Origin: Alopecurus myosuroides
Lineage: Eukaryota; Streptophyta; Magnoliopsida; Poales; Poaceae
NCBI GenBank assembly: GCA_028641055.1
Contig: CM054063.1
Location: 181,976,756 to 182,040,755 of the forward strand
Length of the DNA: 64,000 nt
Direction of reading: 5' to 3'
The notes below the pieces were generated by a model. The model saw only the letters and a list, made by a program, of their open reading frames with translations, made no database searches and was not told the DNA's origin. The translations under genes and the position numbers were made by a program. The first letter of the stretch is position 1. Each line of letters begins with the position of its first letter. This document shows positions 56,761 through 64,000 of this stretch, one piece after another.

Positions 56761-58391
56761 TAGAGTTATCCTTCGGATCCTGTCAGTAAAACACTTAGGT
56801 CCAAAGTATAGATAATATCTTTCCGCTTTGTCAGCGTGTACGGAATATCTACCGGCTGAATGGACAGAAGGGGATATGCTCCTTTCTTTTCCATTGTTGC
56901 ACGAGTGCGCTATTCCGGGATTATCCAATGTTTCCTCTGTTATCATTTCCTTTGGAATAAGGTGGAGTTCTACTCCTGGGTCTTTCCTTATTCCTAGGAG
57001 GGGTACGAGATCTCTCACGCCTGTGATGAATATCTTGTCTTCCGGCTTTTTCAACAGGGCGTCTTGGAGGCGGCATTGCTTTTCCGTCTTTCCGGTTTTA
57101 TTCATCCCGATTACGGGGGTTAATTCCACCTTTCGGCGGACGGGATCCTGTTCTGGATGTTGTATCCTTGTTATCGGCATTTTCTTGTCCTTTTTTGGAT
57201 CTCCTTTCTTCTCTTTGGAATTGCCTGAATCTCCAGGTTCTCCACGTATAGGTGCTCTAGCGGTGCATGTGGCTGTTTTGCATAGGGCTGAGTCGTCATG
57301 CAGCTTCCCTGATCTTGCCTGCCCTCCCTGCTGTTCTTGCAATGCTTTTCCTAAGAAATCATACACCGCTTGGAGTTTTTCATCATTGGAGTACAAATCG
57401 TCGTTGAGGATGGCGAACGCGGCTTCCGCGTTTTCTGCTGCGGTTTTGTAGATAGGTTCGCCCCTGGCATTGATGTTGTTTACTTGCTTTTGCCAGGCGG
57501 GGTTTTGGACCCGATCCTTTGGCTGCAGTACTTCCGGTTTTACGATTCCGGGTAACCTTGTAGGTTTTATGTCGGATCTATTCTTTCTCTCATACTCCTC
57601 AATTTCTTCCTGCTTCAACTTAATGCCAGCCTGAGTTTGAAGAGCTTGTCTCCTGGCTTCTAGCACTTCAGGAGGTTCGTGGGGTCCCACTGGTGTTTGA
57701 AGTAGATCTCGTTCGTCCTGTTCTGACATTGGTGAAACAGAAATTTCCTTCGTTTTCTTCTCTACAGACTTGACTCCGCTTCCTCCTGCTTCCGGGTTTT
57801 CGTTGGTGGTATCCACCAGTTTTTCTCCCGGAGTTTGTACTGGAGTTTCTTGACAGCCTTGTTTCTTTTCTTGGAAGAGGGAGGTTTTTTACCAGGTTCA
57901 TCTTCTGTCAATTCCTTGACATCAGGGTAAATTGGACTGGTTTCACCGTCCTCTCTTTCCTCATTAGGCGGAGGTGTTTGAGGGTCTTCCTGACTTTTGG
58001 CGTCCGAGTTATCAGTCGGTTTTTCCATAAGAACTTCATGGAATCCCTCTTGAAAAGATTTGATCTTTCTTTCGAAAGCGTCTTCATCTTCGTCCTCGGA
58101 CTCGAGATGGTCCGATCCGGGTTCCGATTCCAATCTCGCCTCAATGGCGGCTAACACAGAATCGGCTTCCGAGTTTGTCGTCGTATCGACGGATGTCGGA
58201 TCTTCCACCTCTGCGGTGGGATTGTTTTCTTCTGCCTTTTCCACGGGATTGTTTTCATCCGTGTTTTCAGCAATCTCGGTTTGCACCATACCAATAAAGT
58301 GCAATCTCATTGCAGACATCTCCGAAGAGGTAGCGATTTGAGCAGGACATTGGCGATCTGAGCAAAATCCGGCATCATAGTTTTCTTCCAT
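56761..58391 (-). pseudogene. gag N-terminal region of D
   Basis: Begins with ATG complementary to 58389-58391 (MEENYDAGFCSDRQC). An acidic Glu/Asp-rich stretch follows (LESEDEDEDAFERKIKSFQEG), then a change of frame near 57815 into NPEAGGSGVKSVEKKTKE. Then helical EALEARRQALQTQAGI-like and AAENAEAAFAILNDDLYS blocks, a Lys-rich stretch (EKKGDPKKDKKMPI), and the capsid entry after a second frame change near 56760. Such long, low-complexity gag heads are common in Tat elements. Confidence 0.75.
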
Positions 58392-58661
58392 GGGTATAGG
58401 GCGGGTGGGATAAATCTACTTCCACCACAGAATCCCATTGCCTCTGCAGTTAATCTGATAAAGATATTCGTGGATCCAATCGGTAAAACGCAGGAACTTA
58501 CCAGATGATTCCATCCTGGTATTTACGATCCGTTGTCGAGGAAGCGCCTGACGTTGTTGTCGAACTCCAAACTTCCGACAGTTATAGTACTGCCGATTCC
58601 GCCGAGTATCCCCGATCGAAACATAAGGCCTGACGTTGCAGGTCCCACGGTGGGCACCAAC
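58392..58661 (-). promoter_or_regulatory. leader and primer binding site of D
   Basis: The complement of 58645-58661, GTTGGTGCCCACCGTGG, abuts the 5' LTR and is the PBS. It is not the initiator tRNA-Met type used by G, A, B and H. The tRNA was not identified. No ORF belongs to the leader. Confidence 0.7.
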
Positions 58662-59201
58662 TATCAAGACATCGTAGTAGGATTCATAGATGGGGTGCCA
58701 TTAGGCCTATGGGTAAAGACGTGACGGGGACGTGGTAGTATGACAACCAGGGACACCAAAGTTTACCCAGGTTCGGTACGTCGCAATTAGGCGGCGTTCC
58801 TACTCCTACAATCTCACTAAATCAGGGCTGAAGCCTGAAGTATATAGAGTACAATGTGAGTCAGGGTCGCTAACTCGACGAGGATCAACTTCTCGGCGAG
58901 TTGGCTTCTAGCTTCCCATTTTTTTTCTCTCCCGTCCGGCTTTATATAAATAGCCGGGTTAGGGCTTACAGAAAGGAAACCTAGAAGACTACGGTAAGTT
59001 CTAACTTGGAAGGCAAGAATCCGCCTTCTACTCCAAGCCGTACCACGTGGGCTGTGGTCCGGGTTCTTCTAGAATCCGGCTTCTGTGCGTCAGCTTACTG
59101 GGCCGCCTAATGGACCATAATCCATTACCATTCAGGCCACCCTGGTAATCCGGCTCTTTAGGACACAATCTGATATACCCCTAATCGGCATATATCCGAC
59201 A
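58662..59201 (-). repeat. 5' LTR of element D
   Basis: 540 bp. The inner plus-strand end is TATCAAGACATCG where the other LTR has TGTCGAGACATCG (two transitions). A TATA box (TTTATATAAA, 58941-58950, same on minus) and a transcription start downstream on minus are likely. The outer end TATATCCGACA is intact. Confidence 0.9.
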
Positions 59202-59206
59202 CCTTG
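59202..59206. repeat. target site duplication CCTTG (right) of element D
   Basis: Pairs with 47082-47086. Confidence 0.92.
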
Positions 59207-59985
59207 GGTACAAAAAGTAATGCCTTTTCCTTATAAGAAACACAAATCAAAGGAAGAAGAACCTTATAATAAATTCTGTAAGTGGATGAAACCTTTGTTT
59301 TTGCAAATTCCTTTGACTGATGATATTAAACTGCCTCCTTATTCTAAATATATGAAAGATATTGTCTCTAACAAAAGGAAGATTCCTAATTAGGAAATTT
59401 CCACTATGCTTGCTAATTACTCTTTCAATGGAAAGGTTCCAAATAATCTTGGAGATCCTGGTATTCCCACTATCCTGTTCTATTAAATAATTATGTTAGA
59501 ACTGCTTTATGTGACTTGGGAGCACGAGTTTGTGTTATGCCTTTCTCTCTTTATAAGAGACTCTCTCTAGAAAAATTGATACACACTGATATATCTTTGC
59601 AAATGGCTAATAAATCTAATGCTATCCCTGTTGGTATATGTGAGAATGGTCATGTTCAAGTGACTACTAATTGTTTGATATTAACTAACTTTGTTGTCTT
59701 GAAATGCCTGAAGATGATAATATGTCTATTATTCTTGGGAGACCTTTTCTTAACACTGCAGGGGCTGTTATTGATTGCAATCAAGGAAAAGTAACTTTTA
59801 ATGTTAATGATAAAGAGCATACTATTTATTTTCCCACGAAGGTTGATAGAAGATATGGTCTAAATTCAGTTGAAAATATTGAGACCATCAAGATTGGAGA
59901 ATTGTATTGTCCTGTTCCAATGCCACCAAAAGAATATGAAATTATTATGATTGGGACTATGTCTATCAAGGTTGAGATAACATAA
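59207..59985 (+). pseudogene. aspartic protease of Athila-like element C
   Basis: The gag-protease linker resumes (WVQKVMPFPYKKH ... FLQIPLTDDIKLPPYSKYMKDI). The protease core is RTALCDLGARVCVMPFSLYKRL (active Asp in DLGA, about 59505-59560), then ISLQMANKSNAIPVGICE, and in a second frame DDNMSIILGRPFLNTAGAVI with the ILGRPFL flap/core motif (about 59710-59770). It ends at a TAA at 59983-59985. A stop near 59392 and a shift near 59700 break it. No RT follows. Confidence 0.87.
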
Positions 59986-60916
59986 TTATTTAGTGATAAG
60001 CAAACTTTTGCTTCATATAAAAATTGTTTTGGTAACAAGACTTGATCAACCTTGTTAACAAAGTGATTTTGAATGAAGAGGACAATGTTTTCACCTTCAC
60101 CATTATGTTTTCACCATGTTTACTTCTGTTATCACCTTGCTATTTTAGTATAATTATATTTTCCACTATCCATAGTCATGTTTCCATCTTGATTATTGTG
60201 GTTATGCATGTTTTCACCACCCATATTTTTGTTTTCACCACTTCCACCTTTTGTTTCCTCTGGTTATTTGCCTATTGGAGTGTCTTAGAACCTTTGTAAT
60301 TCTGTTTTTGGTTTTGTTTTCCACTTTTGTTTTTCTGGTTTTTAATTAATTATTAATTTCTGAAAATACCTTGAAAATAAAGTTTCTCGAAAAATTCCAG
60401 AAAAATTATAATAAACTTTTACGTAAAAATGAGGCAGGGAGGCACCTGGGAGTCCCCAGGGGGACCCAGCAGTCAGGCACACCACAGGGTTCCACGGCCA
60501 GCCCCTGGCGGCGCTAGCACATGGTGTGGGGCCCCCTGGCCCTCCACTAACTCTCTCCCCTGCCAAAGATTCCTTTCTCTCACCCCAAACTCAAAACATT
60601 TCCTGGAACCCGAGTTCTTTTTGTTCTTCCTACAGATTTTTTATCTCTTTTCACAACCCACATTTGTTGCTAAAATTTGGTGCATTTGCTCTCCGGTATG
60701 TGACTCCTCCGACTATCCAAGTAGAATTTTATTTGGTGGAGTATTTCTTGGGTATTTTAGTACTGTAGGTGACAACTTATGTGAGTTTGCATGCCTGATT
60801 TAACTTGAAACAATATAGTTTTGATGCATGTTTAGCTCTCCTATAAGTCTCTACAGTAGTTTCCACCATATAGTTGCTTGAAACCAAATTTTGTGATGAT
60901 TGTTAAACATTTCAGA
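59986..60916 (+). other. noncoding spacer between protease and ORF2 of C
   Basis: Rich in TTTTCACC repeats (60085-60260: GTTTTCACC, at least six copies), then AT-rich, then a GC-rich block (60430-60560) with GGTGTGGGGCCCCC as in the LTRs of E and C. No ORF with recognisable domains. RT, RNase H and integrase would be expected here in an autonomous element and are missing. Confidence 0.65.
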
Positions 60917-62032
60917 AATGGACAACTTCAACTTTGGAGAGATTTTTAGAAGTGATCCCCTAGGAGGACAAGGCCCTCGCGTTCATATACTCTATTGAGA
61001 CCATCCTACAACGAGGACCTTATTGCACCAAGAATCGATGATGCGGGAGACGATGGAATTGCTAATCCATCTAGTTTCCCTTGCTATACATTTTTGAGAG
61101 GTGCAGGTATACTTGATGACTTCTTGATGCTGGTTAAAAGGGTTGGATTAACCAACTACATGTATGATGAAGGTCCCCAATATGGTATTCTAAGAAAAAC
61201 TTTTGTTGAGAGTTTTAAATTCCATAACTCACAATATAACCAAAACTGTTGCATTTAAGATCTATGGTAGACCTTTTTCCCTGTCTTTGGAGAATTTTTG
61301 CAGCATTATAGGTATCAACGCCTCTGGGACGGTGTGTAAGATTTAGGAGAGACCCGCTGATTTGATGGAGCTCTATCGAGGAGTTACCAATGATGATGAT
61401 CGCTCAGCTCAGCAAGGGAAGATAAGGAATATTCAACTTCCTGCTATCAGATATTTTACTTACTATCTTGCTACTAGTATCCTTGTTAGGGAGAACACTA
61501 TCAACATTTCAAACTATCATCTTGCTTTTCTTGCTGCTGCACTTAACCGTAGCGACAAGTAGAACCTTGGTGCACTCATTGGTCGCCGCCTAGCTGCTAA
61601 GGGACCCATTATGGGGGAATTATTGCTAAATGTATAGTAACTGCACTAGGCCTTCCTATTGCTCCCCATGATGAATTGATAGCTCCTTATAGAATTAATC
61701 TTGCTGCCATGAAGGCTCATCATTTTATTACTGCCAAGTCTACTGCTGAACATTTAGTATATAGAGTTTTATTCATTGACGGAGATGAGAGGGAAGTTAT
61801 TTTACCGCAGCCTGTTTTGTTTAAAGTTGACAAGATGCCATGGTCGCGCCCAAAGGGAGAGATAGATGAGCAGCTACACTTGATGGAGTTCCATAGGAAT
61901 CAATTGAGGCGGAATGTGCCTTCCGAGGACTACACCACGGAGTACACAGGGGCGTCCTCGAGCACATATCAGGACGATGGCTCATCCTCGGCAAACTATG
62001 GGGGCGCCACCTCATGGCCCGCATGGGATTGA
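60917..62032 (+). pseudogene. second ORF of element C (Athila ORF-1-like)
   Basis: ATG at 60917 (MDNFNFGEIFRSDPL) opens a frame broken at once. Blocks in several frames: IDDAGDDGIANPSSF, CYTFLRGAGILDDFLMLVKRV, TVAFKIYGRPFSLSLENFCSII, LPAIRYFTYYLATSILVREN, AFLAAALNRSDK, HELIAPYRINL-like and AKSTAEHLVYRVLFIDGDER, then a Ser/Tyr-rich tail ending GGATSWPAWD at 62030-62032. The Y-F..L..SIL.REN pattern and the place after gag-protease resemble Athila ORF-1 proteins (PF03078-like), of unknown function. At least three frame changes and several stops. Confidence 0.65.
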
Positions 62033-64000
62033 TCTCCACTTAGGCCAAAATCCTAAGCTTGGGGGGAGTTATACCGACATCACACTCATGTATATATCAT
62101 ATTTCTTTCGGTTCTTTGTATATCCATGTTTTCGTTTCTTTCGTTTGTTTTTGTTTCTTTCGCTTCTTTCTGTTTTACTGTTGTGTTCTTACTTTACAAA
62201 ACACAAAAATACCAATAATATTTTTTGTTGTTTCTCTTTATTTTCTTATTTAGTTTCTTTTGTGGGTTTGGTTTACTTTCTCTTTCTTGGTTTAATATTC
62301 AAAAATCCAAAAATATTTTGCTTTGTTTGCTTGTTTCTTTCTGTTCTTGTTTTAATTCGAAAACCCAAAAATATTTGTTTTTCTTCTTTGGTTCTGTAAA
62401 ATTTGTTGCAGAGTTCATCGGTCTTCCGTGTCTCCATTGGACCTTGGTTATCATTCTATATTAGTCAATCCACACGAGTGAAGAGCAATAATGATGATTT
62501 ACGACAATTCAAGTTCTCGTGAGAGGCTAGTATGAACTCTATTTATTTTCATTTTTGTACATATACTCATCCATGTGGACATACTTAGTTTGTTCGTGTA
62601 AGGTATATGTTATTTAACTGATTCTTAGTAGTTCATGCTCTCTCATGTTTAGTTCCAACTTATTAATATTAGATAGCATGTCGTATAAATGTTTTCTTGC
62701 ATTGTTTTATTCATAGAAGGGTATGACATTGTGGTATCTCCCTCTGATTGTTTCGCTTGAATCGACTTGGCACATGCTCACGCATGCATATGACTGAAAA
62801 CAAAAAGTCAATTAAGCCTCGATGATTTATTTTCCTCAGATTATTTGTATCACTTTTATGCCCCTGTTAATTTTGTTTTATCGCAAGCATGATTATGACA
62901 GTTGTTGCTCTCTTGATTGTCGCTCCCCGTCTATTGCTAGCCTTCACATGTACTTAGTATGAGCTCTACTCGTGCATCCAACTCCCAAAAACAAAATTTT
63001 TCCAAATGTGTCCACTATACCTACCTATATGTGGTATTTAACCGCCACTCCAAGTAAATTTCTCGTGTGCTACCTTTAAAAACTTCAAAATTTATTCCTA
63101 TTTTGTGCCTCTGTTTTTAGCTCATTAGGACGTAAATAGAGAATCTTTATCACTTGTTGATTGGATTTCACACCGTAGACTAGTGGCTTCATCCGCTTAT
63201 CCAAAAGATAGAAAAGCTGGCAGCAGGGTGCCCAGCCCCAAAAATTGGTTACTGTAAATTCTATTCACTATTTTTGCCCCTGATTTATCAGTCAAAACAT
63301 AATTGTGTAAACAAAAGAGAAAGAGGGATAACCTTTTAGCCAGATGCGTCCTTCTATGAGAGCCGCTCTTGTGAAGTCTAGTTGGCTTGTGACGTACTGA
63401 AATTATCAGTTTGCCATTCGTTGACATGAGCATGCACCTCCCTAAAAAATGTTTTTAATACCTCTATTTAATAAAATAAAAATCTCTACCACATGAGTTC
63501 ATCTCTACTTCCCTCTGCGAAGGGTCTTTCTTTTAGTTTTATGCTGAGTCTTCACCTTCTAACTTTATGCACCTTCTTGAGAGCATGGCTGTCATTCTTA
63601 GTGTAATGTGCTTGTCCCAGAACACGGTTGATTGTGGTATAACTTTGATGCTTGTATCTTTGATATCTTTACTTCTAGTCTTCATTTGAACTTCAGAGGT
63701 GCCCTAGCATTTATGTTTTGCTCCATTCTTAAGGGCAAGCGAGTACATCTTATCATAACCTATTATGAGCATTGCAATCCTGCAGATTGATATATTTCAT
63801 GTTGTTTATTATTAGTTTGTTGGTATCTCTTCATGGTTTGCATAACTGCTAGGTGACTTTTATCGTGCATACATCTTATTATGAATTTCCTAAGCACTTG
63901 ATCATATAGTGAGTATATTTACATCATATGAAACAAATGTGTTCGTAAAAGTTCTTTTATCGCACTCAGTTGTCACTGAATTTTTTGAGGACAAGCAATA
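62033..64000 (+). other. long 3' noncoding region of element C
   Basis: AAGCTTGGGGGGAGTT at about 62055-62070 is an internal polypurine-like tract. A T/C-rich stretch (62090-62400, repeated TTTCTTTCG and CCAAAAATATT) follows, then unique-looking AT-rich sequence. No coding signal on either strand; ORFs 62059-62464 are T-rich artefacts. The end, TTGAGGACAAGCAATA, is the usual lead-in to PPT and 3' LTR in this group. Confidence 0.6.

Larger units (their letters stand above)
47087..59201 (-). mobile_element. Tat-type Ty3-gypsy element D with antisense extra ORF
   Basis: LTRs 47087-47627 and 58662-59201 (about 540 bp). PBS, gag, protease, RT, RNase H, second (aRNH-type) RNase H and integrase are on the minus strand (58391 to 51825). 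An intron-containing ORF on the plus strand (48195-51203) lies between pol and the 3' LTR. PPT: the complement of 47628-47641 reads TTTTTGGGGGCTAC directly before the 3' LTR. The two RNase H domains and the extra ORF identify the Tat clade (Retand/Ogre-like). Dozens of LTR differences, mostly transitions, and broken frames show an old, inactive copy. Confidence 0.92.
24587..64000 (+). mobile_element. Athila-like Ty3-gypsy element C (host of A, B and D)
   Basis: 5' LTR 24587-26643, PBS 26655-26672, gag from 26731, insertion of A at 26767, gag resumed 45257-47086, insertion of D, protease 59207-59997, second ORF 60917-62032 and a 3' region running past 64000. The window ends at TTTGAGGACAAGCAATA, which in this group precedes the PPT and 3' LTR by tens of bases (family knowledge). 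RT, RNase H and integrase are absent between protease and the second ORF, so C is non-autonomous. Sabrina/WHAM-like assignment is from memory. Confidence 0.82.

Noticed and set aside
62059..62464. Hydrophobic small ORFs in the 3' region of C
   Set aside because: Phe/Leu-rich products of a T-rich tract in several overlapping frames.
1..64000. Host protein-coding gene anywhere in the window
   Set aside because: Each long frame could be assigned to a retroelement domain, LTR composition or a shadow frame. No remaining stretch shows gene structure.

Overview
The window is repeat DNA from a large grass genome. The retrotransposon protein lineages, the retained plant LTR-element signals (PBS complementary to initiator tRNA-Met, polypurine tracts, 5-bp target duplications) and the nesting style best fit Triticeae (wheat, barley, Aegilops, rye). 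I found no host gene. Nearly all of the 64 kb can be assigned to nested class I elements, every one of them broken or non-autonomous. Family names are from memory and were not searched, so I mostly give lineages.

Layout. (1) 1-6184 and 16603-17940: a Ty1-copia element (called H; SIRE/Maximus-like), minus strand, with its 5' LTR on the right. Its gag is cut by element G (6185-16602, + strand, TSD ATGAG). G has two 4.8-kb LTRs and an internal region of only 827 bp. (2) 17941-20226: the 3' part of an old Tat-type Ty3-gypsy element (F): integrase tail on +, a 94-bp tandem repeat, and a convergent extra ORF on minus. (3) 20227-23652: a 5'-truncated LINE, minus strand, in F. (4) 23654-24586: part of a gypsy LTR (E) of Athila/Sabrina type, entered by element C, which starts at 24587 and runs off the right end. 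(5) C (Athila-like, +) has a 2.06-kb 5' LTR and a gag reading frame cut after 12 codons by element A (26767-45251, TSD TATTA). A's 5' LTR is itself cut by its sibling B (30760-39830, TSD CCCGT). (6) Between C's gag and protease lies D (47087-59201, minus, TSD CCTTG), a Tat-type gypsy with gag, protease, RT, two RNase H domains and integrase on minus and an intron-containing extra ORF on plus. (7) C resumes at 59207 with protease, a second ORF (Athila ORF-1-like) and a long 3' region to 64000.

How the parts relate. G, A and B belong to one superfamily of LTR-dominant, non-autonomous elements. Their LTRs share a GC-rich leader, tRNA-like modules with a Pol III B box, an AT-rich array with a very regular 159-bp period, and a pair of hairpins kept by position although the stem sequence differs. 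They must be mobilised in trans, probably by Tekay-type chromoviruses, because G keeps scraps of such a pol. The nest E > C > A > B, with C also > D, can be read from target duplications, and the interrupted reading frames rejoin in phase across two of the junctions.

Limits: alignments were made by eye. Divergence is given only qualitatively. Boundaries of F, the LINE, E and the outer end of the copia LTR are accurate to about 10-20 bp at best.
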